A stretch of DNA of 48,031 bases from Paenibacillus marchantiophytorum (GCF_014640555.1 NZ_BMHE01000049.1:1-48031), one strand, 5' to 3'; positions 1 through 8,469 are shown, counted from the stretch's first letter. Notes: generated by a model from the letters alone, not told the origin. Numbers and translations: made by a program.

Positions 1-2
1 AT

Positions 3-101
3 CAGCGTTTAACCAGCGTTATATTACGCAAGAAATTTAATCGCAATACCGAAGGTTACCTCAATGATTTAGAGCAAAAATGGGATTTATTGAACGGTTA
101 G
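3..101 (+). CDS. C-terminal fragment of an unknown protein (cut by window edge)
   Basis: An open frame runs from the left edge to a TAG stop at 99-101. It reads as a charged helical tail of 32 residues ending in QKWDLLNG. The other two forward frames close within the first 40 bases. No start codon is visible because the gene begins outside the window. The family cannot be recognised from so short a piece. A gap of about 100 bases separates it from the next gene, which lies on the same strand. Confidence 0.45.
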   Translation, partial: QRLTSVILRKKFNRNTEGYLNDLEQKWDLLNG

Positions 102-202
102 TTAATTATACTGTCGTAGTTTTTTTAGGTTGGGTTCAATAAGGCTTGTCAAATAAAAAGGATCGCTACATAATAAAATTAATAATAGCTGGAGGTTTGG
201 AA

Positions 203-1249
203 ATGACTAACTTACAAGCAACTAAGGAAGAATGGCAGCAGCTTTTTGAAGTAACAAATCAATTTAAAAAACAGGCCCCTTGGAATTGGATGGAGGATGA
301 TGATTACTTTCTGATAACCGATCCCGAGAGCAGCGAGCTTGGTTGCTGTGTCGTGTTTGGGGCAGGCAAGTTCAGTTATGGTCTCAATGTTTATACAGGA
401 CCGAATGGAAGATTATTCCTGCAGGAATTGAGCGGCGTTACTGATTATCTTAGTGATGATCGGCTAGAATTAGCTAGATCGATGTGTGCAGTCACCGTTA
501 GTTTTGAGAATCGCGATCGGATGCACAAAGATGATCTCCAAATAATCCGTGATCTTGGTTATAAATTTCGCGGTGCTCACGCCTGGCCGCAATTCCGCAG
601 CTTTGAACCTGGCTTCCTACCCGCGCTGCCTAATGGTCGAGAAGTGAGATTTCTTATAGCTGCCCTAGAGCAAACCATGCTTGTAGCAGATCGTTTCCGA
701 GAGAATCATGAATTGTACTTTGAACATGACCAAACGGATGAAGGGACTGGTGAAAAACGCCTGCATCGCATTCCGAAGGCCACCAACTCCGGTGTTACTT
801 GGTCAGATACTTGGCTTCCTTGGCTGGAAGAGGGGGAATTTCTAACCCCTTATGTATATCCTAACGAACTGCAACTTCGCCAATTAGGCAAAAGTTTGAA
901 GACATCAACAGAGATCTGGCATTCCGACTTTCAATACATTTCCCACGCATTTGGCGAAAAGGGGGAACGAGGAAGCTATCCTCGATTGAGTCTATGGATG
1001 AGTGCTTCAACTGGTCTTATATTGACTAGCGAATTATCGGATAACCCAGACTTTGCCCAAAACTTTGTGGAACAACTGCTTAATCTGATCAAGACGTCTG
1101 GCTATAAGCCAAAATCGATCTACGTACGTTCCAATAAGGCATTTTTTGCTCTAAATGAAAGTGCCGATAAGCTGGGCATTACAGTGAAATTAAATTTCAA
1201 TTTGCCTGAGCTTCACATGGCTTTCGACGAGATCGAAGATTCTTTATAG
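203..1249 (+). CDS. Hypothetical protein, DUF7309/DUF6930-like
   Basis: The ATG at 203 is chosen over an upstream in-frame ATG (146) because GGAGG lies at 191-195. The protein has 348 residues with no signal peptide or membrane segment, so it is probably cytoplasmic. The N-terminal part carries an aromatic/acidic motif (APWNWMEDDDYF, then a Gly-rich stretch and VYTGPNGR) that I associate with DUF7309. The C-terminal part (SIYVRSNKAFFAL, then LPELHMAFDEI) resembles DUF6930. These names come from memory of Paenibacillus annotations and were not checked. No catalytic motif is evident and the function is unknown. It is a single gene converging on the sugar permease operon. Confidence 0.7.
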   Translation: MTNLQATKEEWQQLFEVTNQFKKQAPWNWMEDDDYFLITDPESSELGCCVVFGAGKFSYGLNVYTGPNGRLFLQELSGVTDYLSDDRLELARSMCAVTVSFENRDRMHKDDLQIIRDLGYKFRGAHAWPQFRSFEPGFLPALPNGREVRFLIAALEQTMLVADRFRENHELYFEHDQTDEGTGEKRLHRIPKATNSGVTWSDTWLPWLEEGEFLTPYVYPNELQLRQLGKSLKTSTEIWHSDFQYISHAFGEKGERGSYPRLSLWMSASTGLILTSELSDNPDFAQNFVEQLLNLIKTSGYKPKSIYVRSNKAFFALNESADKLGITVKLNFNLPELHMAFDEIEDSL

Positions 1250-1310
1250 GAAATCTACTTTCTGTAAATAACAACTTCAGCAGCCCTATTTCCCACTTAT
1301 AATAAACCCT

Positions 1311-1343
1311 AAAAAGGAACTATCCCCAAGAGGACAGTTCCTT
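1311..1343 (-). terminator. Hairpin terminator for the sugar permease operon
   Basis: The arms AAGGAACT and AGTTCCTT enclose GTCC/GGGA pairing. On the minus strand the stem is followed by a T-run (CCTTTTTAG). It lies just after the LplC-like permease stop and could also stop transcription from the plus-strand gene. Confidence 0.75.
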
Positions 1344-1350
1344 CTTTCCA

Positions 1351-2232
1351 TTACGATTTAACCGAACCCACCATCATCCCTTTAACAAAATGACGCTGCA
1401 AGAACGGGTAGATCAGAATAATTGGAATTGTGGCAATGATAATTGTCGCCATTTTGATCCCTTCTGGATCCATGTGAGCCAGCCCGCTGAACTGCGAAGA
1501 GTTCGGGTCGATGCTGATGTCCTCCGACGCGATCAACTGACGCAGCTTCACCTGAAGCGGCCACAGCGCTGGTTTGTTAATATAGTATAACGCACTTTGA
1601 TACGTATTCCAGTGGCCCACAGCATAGAAAATCCCCAAGGAAGCCATCACCGGTTTAGACAACGGCAGGACAATGCTCCAGATCATGCGCAGCTCCGAGC
1701 AGCCATCCATACGCCCGGAGTCAATTAATTCACTCGGAAGTTGCAGGAAGAACGACCGCATCACGAAGAAGTTAAAGGCACTGATGGCTCCCGGAAGCAG
1801 CAAAGCCCAAAGGGAATTCGTCAGGTGCAAATTTTTCATCAAAATAAAGTTGGGAATCAGCGGCGCACTGAAAACCATTGTGATCAGTACCATGATGACA
1901 ATCCCGTTGCGGCCCGCATATTCAGGGCGAGAAACCGGATAAGCCAGCGATGCTGTGGCAATCAAGTTGATGAGCGTACCTACAATTGTAATGTAGACCG
2001 TAACTCCAAAAGACCGCCAAATCGCCGCGTCACTGAACACATATTGATAGTTGATTGACGTAAATTCTACAGGAAAGAACAGGACTTTCCCCGTTACAAT
2101 GGCTTCCGACGAACTAAAGGATTGAGCCAGCACGTTTAAGAACGGCAGGAGCATCGCTAGCGATAAGAGTGTCAGAAAAAGCACATTAAAAACATTAAAC
2201 GTTTGCCAGCCGGCAGTCGGCTTGCGATTCAT
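1351..2232 (-). CDS. Carbohydrate ABC transporter permease, LplC/YtcP type
   Basis: This is the inner-membrane permease subunit of a CUT1-type sugar importer, 293 residues with about six membrane segments. The inner-membrane EAA-type loop is visible around DSGRMDGCSELRMIWSIVLPLSKP, where it contacts the ATPase. The start at 2232 follows GGAGGTGA at a normal distance; an upstream in-frame start at 2265 would overlap the preceding gene and lacks such a site. It is co-transcribed with the LplB-like permease at 2249-3211. Members of this family usually import oligosaccharides or polyuronate fragments. The substrate cannot be told here because no binding protein gene is adjacent. Confidence 0.9.
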   Translation of the reverse strand: MNRKPTAGWQTFNVFNVLFLTLLSLAMLLPFLNVLAQSFSSSEAIVTGKVLFFPVEFTSINYQYVFSDAAIWRSFGVTVYITIVGTLINLIATASLAYPVSRPEYAGRNGIVIMVLITMVFSAPLIPNFILMKNLHLTNSLWALLLPGAISAFNFFVMRSFFLQLPSELIDSGRMDGCSELRMIWSIVLPLSKPVMASLGIFYAVGHWNTYQSALYYINKPALWPLQVKLRQLIASEDISIDPNSSQFSGLAHMDPEGIKMATIIIATIPIILIYPFLQRHFVKGMMVGSVKS

Positions 2233-2248
2233 AGCGTTCACCTCCGTC

Positions 2249-3211
2249 TTAGTACAGGCTTTCACCAGTAGTTTTCTTACTCATGATGTTTCCGATGACG
2301 ATGAGCATGACCCCAACGAGGGCTTTAAACAGGCCAATCGCCGTTGTATAGCTGAACTGTTGATTCAATAACCCAGCGGTATAAATATACGTATCTAGAA
2401 TTTCGCCATTTTCTTTATTCAAAGGGTTCAAGAACACGTAAACACGTTCAAAACCGAAATCCAGGAACTTCCCGATATGCAGCAAGAACAAAATCATGAT
2501 CGTTGGCAGCAGCGACGGCAGCGTGATGGCAATGGTTTGTCTCCAGCGGTTGGCGCCATCTACCTCAGAAGCCTCGTATAAATCGGGATTAATCCCTGCT
2601 AATGCGGCCAAATAGATGATCGTCCCATAACCGGAGTCTCGCCAAATTCCCGACGTAATCAATACCGTACGAATCCACGACTCTTCCCCCAAGAAGTACA
2701 CAGGATCGAAACCAAGCATCGTAATGAAATGATTCACAGCCCCCGTAGACGGAGAAAGAATACCAATTGCGATACCGCTTACAATGACCCACGAAAGGAA
2801 GTGGGGCATGTACACCACAGTTTGCAGAATACGTTTGTAGAGGACGACTCTTAGCTCATTCAGCAGCAGAGCCAGAACAATAGGCGCGGGGAAAGCCAGC
2901 ACGAGATCATAGATCCCAATCAGCATCGTATTCTTCAAAATTTTCAAGAAATCGTAATGGGCAAACATCCGGGCAAAATGCTCGAACCCGACCCACTTGC
3001 TCCCGGTAAAGCCATCGAAAATGTTGTAATCCTGGAATGCAATGACAGACCCAAGCAACGGTACATATTTGAAAATAATAAAATACAAAATACCCGGAAC
3101 CGAAATCAGATATAACGCCCTATACTTCCAAAGCTTTCGTAGAAAGCCTTTACCCTTGCTGACCTGTGCGCCTTGTCTCACTTGCTTCACAGCTTGTGCG
3201 TTGACCGCCAT
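2249..3211 (-). CDS. Carbohydrate ABC transporter permease, LplB/YtcP-partner type
   Basis: This is the first permease of the pair, 320 residues. A basic N-terminus is followed by a hydrophobic segment (YLISVPGILYFIIFKYVPLLGSV) typical of LplB-like proteins, and six membrane segments in total are likely. The EAA loop is LYEASEVDGANRWRQTIAITLPSL. The ATG at 3211 is preceded by GAGGGGGG. In Paenibacillus such pairs normally sit beside an LplA-like lipoprotein and often a YesM/YesN sensor-regulator pair. Neither is present here, so the transporter either borrows a binding protein from elsewhere or has lost it. The ATPase is typically a shared MsmX, also encoded elsewhere. Confidence 0.9.
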   Translation of the reverse strand: MAVNAQAVKQVRQGAQVSKGKGFLRKLWKYRALYLISVPGILYFIIFKYVPLLGSVIAFQDYNIFDGFTGSKWVGFEHFARMFAHYDFLKILKNTMLIGIYDLVLAFPAPIVLALLLNELRVVLYKRILQTVVYMPHFLSWVIVSGIAIGILSPSTGAVNHFITMLGFDPVYFLGEESWIRTVLITSGIWRDSGYGTIIYLAALAGINPDLYEASEVDGANRWRQTIAITLPSLLPTIMILFLLHIGKFLDFGFERVYVFLNPLNKENGEILDTYIYTAGLLNQQFSYTTAIGLFKALVGVMLIVIGNIMSKKTTGESLY

Positions 3212-3266
3212 TCTCTGGCCCCCCTCACTTCATTCTCGTCGATGTTATAGTTCTATCCTACCTCCC

Positions 3267-3279
3267 TAAAGCGCTTCCA
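3267..3279 (-). promoter_or_regulatory. Possible cre (CcpA) site upstream of the sugar permeases
   Basis: The minus strand reads TGGAAGCGCTTTA, one position off the catabolite-responsive consensus TGNAANCGNWNNCW. It lies about 60 bases upstream of the LplB-like start, a plausible place for CcpA repression of a sugar importer. No convincing -35/-10 pair was found next to it. Confidence 0.45.
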
Positions 3280-3314
3280 ACAATGGAATGCCTTTTCACT
3301 GACTTGTGTTTTTT

Positions 3315-3656
3315 TTAGGTAGAAAAAGAGGGAGGGAAGCCTCTTCTTCCTACGCAAATAAGGCCTTTCCCTACTAAGGGGAAAGCCTTATTCTCATCGT
3401 TATACACATCAGGTAATGGGACCTCTTCTAAACCCAGATCCAACACATAATCGTTCAATTCTTGAAGATTGGTTACATACACATAGAGGGACGAAGGGCC
3501 TGTATCCAGCACTTTAGCGATTTTTCGCATGCTTAGCCCGGAAGAGCCTTCCTTCCTCAGCAACTCTAATGCCGTCTTGATAATAACTTCTTTACTCAAC
3601 GGCGCTTTGGCCGGTCGTGAGCGGCGACTAACAATCGTTCGATTTGTAGTATTCAT
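3315..3656 (-). pseudogene. Truncated TetR/AcrR-family regulator
   Basis: The N-terminal DNA-binding domain is intact: KEVIIKTALELLRKEGSSGL, then SMRKIAKVLDTGPSSLYVYV is the TetR helix-turn-helix. The ligand-binding domain, normally over 100 further residues, is absent. After about residue 84 the sequence runs into a stem-loop (3357-3392) and an unrelated tail ending FPPSFST. At 113 residues it is about half the usual family length. It was probably once a regulator of a neighbouring gene. Whether the remaining domain still binds DNA is unknown, but dimerisation of TetR proteins depends on the lost part, so it is probably inactive. Confidence 0.75.
3357..3392. terminator. Stem-loop within the decayed TetR tail
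   Basis: AATAAGGC plus TTTCCC pairs with GGGAAA plus GCCTTATT around a short loop. T-rich sequence on either side is weak. It lies inside the reading frame of the TetR remnant, which suggests the natural end of the gene was lost and the frame now reads through a former terminator. Confidence 0.5.
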
Positions 3657-3697
3657 ATAGTTATTTATAGCATACTAGCTGCTCCTGCCGCTAACGA

Positions 3698-3718
3698 TAA
3701 CGCTGTTTTTCAGCGTTA
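3698..3718. repeat. Hairpin TAACGCTG-TTTTT-CAGCGTTA, left copy
   Basis: An 8-bp perfect stem with a T5 loop. An identical 21-base copy occurs exactly 800 bases downstream at 4498-4518, with the following bases (ATGTA) also shared. The two copies bracket the whole repeat block between the TetR remnant and the MMPL gene. Confidence 0.85.
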
Positions 3719-3741
3719 ATGTAATTGAAATCCTCAAGTCT

Positions 3742-4225
3742 GCCGCCTATACGGCTGTTTGATTGGATTTATCCAATCAATAACGTGAGGCGTTCCTTAG
3801 ACATTGGACGTGCTGCCGCACAGTCCGCGTATTTCAGCTACTTTCCCTTGCAGCTACTCTCGGCGTTCTCCCAACCATCTGTCTAAACTAGCTAACTTCA
3901 AGATTCCATACCATACCAGACAACAGTGGAAGAATCTTATTACATTGGATAAATCCAATGTAATGGTGAATTTAGCCGCCCATCGGGCTGCTGGATTAGA
4001 TTTATCCAATCAATAACGTGAGGCGTTCCTTAGACTTTGGACGTGCTGCCGCAAAGTCCGCGTATTTCAGCTACTTTCCCTTGCAGCTACTCTCGGCGTT
4101 CTCCCAACCATCTGTCTAAACTAGCTAACTTCAAGATTCCATGCCAGACAACATGAGGAATCTTATTACATTGGATAAATCCAATGTAATCGTGAATTTG
4201 GCCGCCTATACGGCTGTTTGATTGG
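3742..4225. repeat. Tandem repeat, two units of about 230 bp plus a partial third, with nested palindromes
   Basis: Unit 1 starts at 3742 (GCCGCCTATACGGCTG), unit 2 at 3975 and the partial third at 4201. The spacing is 233 and 226 because unit 2 lacks 7 bases. Each unit begins with a palindrome GATTGGAT-TT-ATCCAATC and ends with one having 12-base arms, ATTACATTGGAT-AA-ATCCAATGTAAT. The two palindromes have the same core in opposite orientation. Between them, TTAGACA and TGTCTAA can pair over about 100 bases. No protein-coding frame of interest is present. The origin is unknown; it could be a structured RNA or DNA element. Confidence 0.85.
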
Positions 4226-4240
4226 ACCATTGAAATCCCG

Positions 4241-4522
4241 TTAATGGGCTGCTTTTTCTCCACACTCCGGCTTTAACACTGTTTTTCAGCGTTAACTTCG
4301 CCATTAGGCTACTTGGTAGGGCGTTTTCCTGCTGAGAGATTGTGTTTCAGCGTTAATGTGCTGCTTTTTCTCCACACTCCAGCCTTAACGCTGTTTTTCA
4401 GCTTTAACTTCACCATTAGGCTATTTGGTGGGGCGTTTTCCTGCTGAGAGGTTGTTTTGCAACGTTAATGTGCTGCTTTTCCTCCACACTCCGGCATTAA
4501 CGCTGTTTTTCAGCGTTAATGT
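4241..4522. repeat. Tandem repeat with a 112-bp unit (about 2.5 copies)
   Basis: TTAATGtGCTGCTTTTTCTC recurs at 4241, 4353 and 4465, a constant 112-base period. Each unit carries a variant of the hairpin TAACGCTGTTTTTCAGCGTTA. The second hairpin has lost one arm match (CAGCTTTA) and the first has TAACACTG, so copies are diverging. The last hairpin (4498-4518) is identical to the one at 3698. The block contains no credible gene. Confidence 0.85.
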
Positions 4523-4540
4523 ACACTAGTAAATAAGAAA

Positions 4541-4578
4541 CGAGGCTGTCTCAGGTTCAAACCTGGAGATCAGCCTCG
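4541..4578 (-). terminator. Hairpin terminator after the MMPL gene
   Basis: CGAGGCTG and CAGCCTCG form the outer stem, with AGGTT/AACCT inside. On the minus strand it is followed by TTTCTTATTT. It lies about 100 bases past the MMPL stop codon. Confidence 0.75.
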
Positions 4579-4681
4579 TCTATGTTCCTATCTGCCGTGC
4601 CTAAATCTAATAACAGTGATTACCCTATCGAATTTGCGCAGTTCCGTCCCCTTCTGGGACAGTCCCGAAGTCCCAGCCATA

Positions 4682-7600
4682 CTAAGCTGAGTTGCTCTCC
4701 ACGGACAGCTTCTTCAAGGCTCTACGCTTCGCCCGAAGCGCCTCAGGCATCGCCAGCAAAGCTGGCAGCAGCATCGGCAGCAGGATGAAGCACAGCAATA
4801 CAAGACCAACAATCACCGCGACGGCCAGCTCGATCAGCAAGACCAGGCCAGACGGCACTAGCGTTGCGAACGTGCCGCCCAAGATGATCATCGCCGAGAT
4901 GACGACGCCACCGATGTGCTTGGAGGCCTGCACAATGGCCTTCGTCGGCGACATATCGCCAAGCTCTTTGTACCGCATCATCAGGAAGATGCTGTAATCG
5001 ACACCGACGGCGATGATGATGATGAAGGAGAAGAACGGTACGAAGGAAGACACGCCGTCTGCCCCGATAATTTTCTCCGTTACAATATTCGTAACGGTCA
5101 TAGCCGCGTAATAAGAAGCAAGAAGCGACAGAATGATGTACACAGCTGGCCAGAACGACCGAATCACAAACAGCAAGACGATGAATACACCGATAACCAC
5201 GATGATCGCTGTACTGTTGAACGATTTAAGCTGCGCTTTGTTCGTATCGTATGTTGTGGAGCTCGGACCGGAAGCTCCTGCCTTCGCGTTCTCAAGCACG
5301 CTCCCTTTCAAGCCAGCGGAAAGCTCGGTGTTGATACGTTCAATCGTGTCCATCGCCGCCGATGAATACGGATCATCCTTGAGAATCACGATCAGTTTCG
5401 TGATTTTGCGATCTTTGGACATGTAGTTGTCCAACGACTTCGCGAAATCCGTACTCGTGAGCGCTTCTTTCGGGATGAAGAACGTCTTCGAGCTGTTCAG
5501 CTGTGTCAGGAACTGGCTCGTTTTGCCGAGCCCTTCGGACACGTCACCCAGTCCGTTGCCGCTCGCGCCGAGGCCGTCCTTCAGCTGGCTCATGCCGCCA
5601 GCCAGACCCGACAAGCCCTCGTTCAGCTTCTGCTGACCGTCCTTGACACTGCCCAGCGCTGCATTCAGCTTCGCCATGTTCGCGGCGATCTCGCGGCTGC
5701 CTGCGCTGCCTTGCACTAAGCCCTTGGCCAGCTCCGCGGAGCCGCTCTGCAGGCCAGTCAAGCCCTCCGTCAGCTTCGCTTGCGCGCCGCTGATCTGCTC
5801 CAACCCTTTCGCCGCTTCTGCGAAAGAGCTGTTCAGCTTGGCGGCATTCACGCCAAGCTCATGCAATCCGCCCCCCAACTGGGCGAGGCCGGATTCCAGC
5901 CCTTCCCCCGTCTGCTTGAGCTTCACATAGTCAGCGTCGGTCGTCAGCTGCGTGTATTTCCCGCCCAGCAGACTGATTAACCCGTTCATCCCGGTCAGCC
6001 CCTGCTGAATGGCCGGAACCTGCCCCTCGACCTGCGCATAGCCGTCCGTCAGCGCGGTATAGCCTTGCTGCAGCTGCGTCAGCCCGCTGCTGATCTTGGC
6101 TGTATTGGCATCAACTTGTGCCATGCCATCTTTCAAACCTGTGATCCCCGCGTTCAAATTTCCGGCACCATCCGCACCTTGCGAGATGCCTTTGGCAACC
6201 TGATTCAGCGCCGTTGTGATCTGCACGTAGCCATCCTGCACTTTGCCAGTACCGGAGACAAGCTGATCCGTGCTGGAGAAATCCGGGCTAACGAGCTTGC
6301 TCTCCATTTGGTTAATACCATTTTGGATTTGATTAACGCCTTTTTGTGAAGCGGTAATTCCCTCAGCTACCGTTGTCGTCTGCGTTGAAATATAGAAATT
6401 ATCAATCGGCTTCGATTGCGGCTGTGTCACACTCGACACCTTATCTACGCCGGGAATACTTTTCAATTTATCCGTTAATTTATCAATCGCAGCTAATCCG
6501 TCATTATTGTTCAATTCTTTGTCATTCTCAATAACGACCATCGTCGGCAGTGCCTGACCTCTGCTGAAATGATCCGCTACAAGGCTGAACCCTTTCGTAG
6601 AATCGTGGCCATTGCCTAATTCTTTCAACTGATCAAAGGACAATTTCTGATGATTAGAAAGAATAATCGGGATCATGACGATGACAATCAATAGGGTTGT
6701 AATGACTGGACTTTTGACGGCAATACCCGTAAGTTTCGCCCAGAATTTACTTTCCTTATGTCCAGTTGCTGCTCCTTTGGAGGGCCAAAACAGCTTGTTG
6801 CCTAATGTTTTCATGAGGAACGGCGTTACCGTCCAAATTTCAAGCAATAGCACCGCGGTACCGATAGCAACCACATTTCCGGATTTATAAATCCCAAAGT
6901 CCGAGAAAGTTAAACTCGCGAAAGCAATAAATACCGTTAGAATACTGTAAAAAATCGTTTTTCCTGCTGTTTTATAGGTGACAACAATGGCTTCGTCCAC
7001 GGACAATCCGTGGGATAACTCTTCTTTGAAGCGATTGAACAGCAGGATGTTATAGTCGGTCCCAATCCCGAACAGAATCAGAATCAACAGCATCTGCGTC
7101 ACGCTAGTCACGGGGAAATCAAACTTATCAATTAACTGCGCGGCGATCCCCATGGAAACCAGGTAGGAGATCCCTACTGCAAGCAGCGATACAAGGGGAA
7201 TAACAACCGAACGGAACATAATGACCAGCACGGCTAAGATGAAAATAACCGTAAGCGCCGCGCTTTTTTCCACGCCGGATTCGGAAGCTTTGATGTAATC
7301 ATCCTGGATGAAATCCTCACCTGATAAGTAGTACTGGACCTTCACATCTTTGAGCACTTCATCGAATTGCTTGCCTATCTCCTCGACATGACGGCCTCTT
7401 TTATCCAGGCTAAAGCTTGCCATCAAAGTCGTCTGATCCTCAGAAATGAGGGAAGACTTCGCGTCCGGCAGGGAAAATGGATCGAGCAATTGATCGAACC
7501 CAAGCTCAGCTTGGTGCGCCTTCATATTGGCAATGCCCGACTCGATGCCTTTCATATCTGCTTCGGTCAGCTTATCAGGGTTATGGAATACGACAATATC

Positions 7601-7792
7601 ACTCGTTCCTTCTACCCCATTCATCTTCTTCAAAATGGACGTTGCCACCTTGGATGGGCTGTCTTTGGCCAGCGGGTCCTGACCTCTAAGGCCCAGAATC
7701 GCATTCACATCTGGCTGAACGACCGTGAGAACTACGGTTAAGACCAACCATACAGCGAGAATGGTCCAGCGCCATTTAATAATTTGTTTCAT
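4682..7792 (-). CDS. MMPL/RND-family membrane transporter with a long repetitive ectodomain
   Basis: This protein of 1036 residues probably exports lipids or hydrophobic compounds using the proton gradient. It has the duplicated RND layout: a first membrane helix near the N-terminus, an ectodomain, five helices including FGIGTDYNILLFNRFKEEL near residue 245, a second much longer ectodomain, then a second membrane block with VGVDYSIFLMMRYKEL. The GxGxDY motif in both halves marks the proton-relay Asp of MMPL proteins. The second ectodomain (roughly residues 490-780) is built of degenerate LxxGLxQL-type repeats rich in Gly, Ala and Gln, probably a coiled coil. The start at 7792 is set by AAGGAGG nine bases or less upstream; the frame extends further but without a site. 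A TetR gene lies just upstream on the same strand. Confidence 0.92.
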   Translation of the reverse strand: MKQIIKWRWTILAVWLVLTVVLTVVQPDVNAILGLRGQDPLAKDSPSKVATSILKKMNGVEGTSDIVVFHNPDKLTEADMKGIESGIANMKAHQAELGFDQLLDPFSLPDAKSSLISEDQTTLMASFSLDKRGRHVEEIGKQFDEVLKDVKVQYYLSGEDFIQDDYIKASESGVEKSAALTVIFILAVLVIMFRSVVIPLVSLLAVGISYLVSMGIAAQLIDKFDFPVTSVTQMLLILILFGIGTDYNILLFNRFKEELSHGLSVDEAIVVTYKTAGKTIFYSILTVFIAFASLTFSDFGIYKSGNVVAIGTAVLLLEIWTVTPFLMKTLGNKLFWPSKGAATGHKESKFWAKLTGIAVKSPVITTLLIVIVMIPIILSNHQKLSFDQLKELGNGHDSTKGFSLVADHFSRGQALPTMVVIENDKELNNNDGLAAIDKLTDKLKSIPGVDKVSSVTQPQSKPIDNFYISTQTTTVAEGITASQKGVNQIQNGINQMESKLVSPDFSSTDQLVSGTGKVQDGYVQITTALNQVAKGISQGADGAGNLNAGITGLKDGMAQVDANTAKISSGLTQLQQGYTALTDGYAQVEGQVPAIQQGLTGMNGLISLLGGKYTQLTTDADYVKLKQTGEGLESGLAQLGGGLHELGVNAAKLNSSFAEAAKGLEQISGAQAKLTEGLTGLQSGSAELAKGLVQGSAGSREIAANMAKLNAALGSVKDGQQKLNEGLSGLAGGMSQLKDGLGASGNGLGDVSEGLGKTSQFLTQLNSSKTFFIPKEALTSTDFAKSLDNYMSKDRKITKLIVILKDDPYSSAAMDTIERINTELSAGLKGSVLENAKAGASGPSSTTYDTNKAQLKSFNSTAIIVVIGVFIVLLFVIRSFWPAVYIILSLLASYYAAMTVTNIVTEKIIGADGVSSFVPFFSFIIIIAVGVDYSIFLMMRYKELGDMSPTKAIVQASKHIGGVVISAMIILGGTFATLVPSGLVLLIELAVAVIVGLVLLCFILLPMLLPALLAMPEALRAKRRALKKLSVESNSA

Positions 7793-7822
7793 GTCTTGCT
7801 TGCCTCCTTGCGGGATCATTTT

Positions 7823-7840
7823 AGTAAACAAGTGTTCATT
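7823..7840. promoter_or_regulatory. Putative TetR operator before the MMPL gene
   Basis: AGTAAACAAGTGTTCATT is an imperfect dyad (GTAAACA / TGTTCAT) in the short gap between the TetR and MMPL genes. Read on the minus strand it contains GAAC-NNN-TGTTTA, a pattern that also occurs upstream of the TetR gene at 8455-8469. Confidence 0.55.
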
Positions 7841-7856
7841 ATTAAGTCAAAAAAAA

Positions 7857-8450
7857 TTAAGCCAGACTCAAAAGCTTAATTTTCTCAGAAATACCAGCAG
7901 AATATAGATATAACAGTTCATCGACCAACATCTTAATGGTATCGCTATCCTCGTGGTCGCGAAGAATAAGGCTTACGCCCTCAATCAGGGTCGCAGCGAA
8001 CATCTGAGTCGTAGGTTGTTCATTAGGTAACACTTTCTCCAGAATTTGATACACCAAGGTAATCAACTCCTGCTTCACAGGTTCAAATCGAGAGCCTTCG
8101 CTCAAATTAAGAAGAATGGTCAACTCGATGCTCGATTCTTTGAAAAGCCGTATGATCGTCGCATCAACTTTGCGCAGTATATTCAAATGATCGGAAGCTT
8201 CCTTGCAAAGCGTGCTTTCGACTTCGTCCTTAATTTCCAAGATGTACGTATTGAACTGCTCATAGATTGGATGAATCAATGCATCGAACAGATCATCTTT
8301 GCTCTCAAAATACCGATAAATGTTACCTGGCGTTATCCCTGCCGCATCTGCAATATGACGCATAGAAGCTTTTAAGTATCCGTGCTTTTTGAACTCGGAA
8401 AGAGCTGCTTGGCGAATACTATTTTTCACATCATCTTTAAGCACCTGCAT
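7857..8450 (-). CDS. TetR/AcrR-family regulator of the MMPL exporter
   Basis: A 197-residue protein of normal TetR length. The N-terminal helix-turn-helix is ASMRHIADAAGITPGNIYRY followed by FESKDDLFDAL. The rest is helical and would hold the ligand pocket. The start is the ATG at 8450; the upstream GGTG-type sites are weak. It precedes the MMPL gene by 64 bases on the same strand, the usual arrangement for a local repressor whose ligand is exported by the pump. Operator-like sequences sharing one motif occur before both genes, which supports autoregulation plus control of the exporter. The inducer is unknown. Confidence 0.9.
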   Translation of the reverse strand: MQVLKDDVKNSIRQAALSEFKKHGYLKASMRHIADAAGITPGNIYRYFESKDDLFDALIHPIYEQFNTYILEIKDEVESTLCKEASDHLNILRKVDATIIRLFKESSIELTILLNLSEGSRFEPVKQELITLVYQILEKVLPNEQPTTQMFAATLIEGVSLILRDHEDSDTIKMLVDELLYLYSAGISEKIKLLSLA

Positions 8451-8454
8451 ATAA

Positions 8455-8469
8455 TAAACACCCGTTCAC
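8455..8469. promoter_or_regulatory. Putative TetR operator before the regulator gene
   Basis: TAAACACCCGTTCAC lies immediately upstream of the TetR start. On the minus strand it reads GTGAACGGGTGTTTA and matches the site at 7823-7840 at GAAC-NNN-TGTTTA. TGAAC and GTTTA form a near-palindrome. Confidence 0.55.

Noticed and set aside
3315..3656. Intact short TetR-like regulator
   Set aside because: The ligand and dimerisation domain is missing and the tail reads through a stem-loop, so it is listed as a pseudogene.
3804..4016. 70-codon frame inside the 230-bp repeat
   Set aside because: It crosses two repeat units and has no ribosome binding site.
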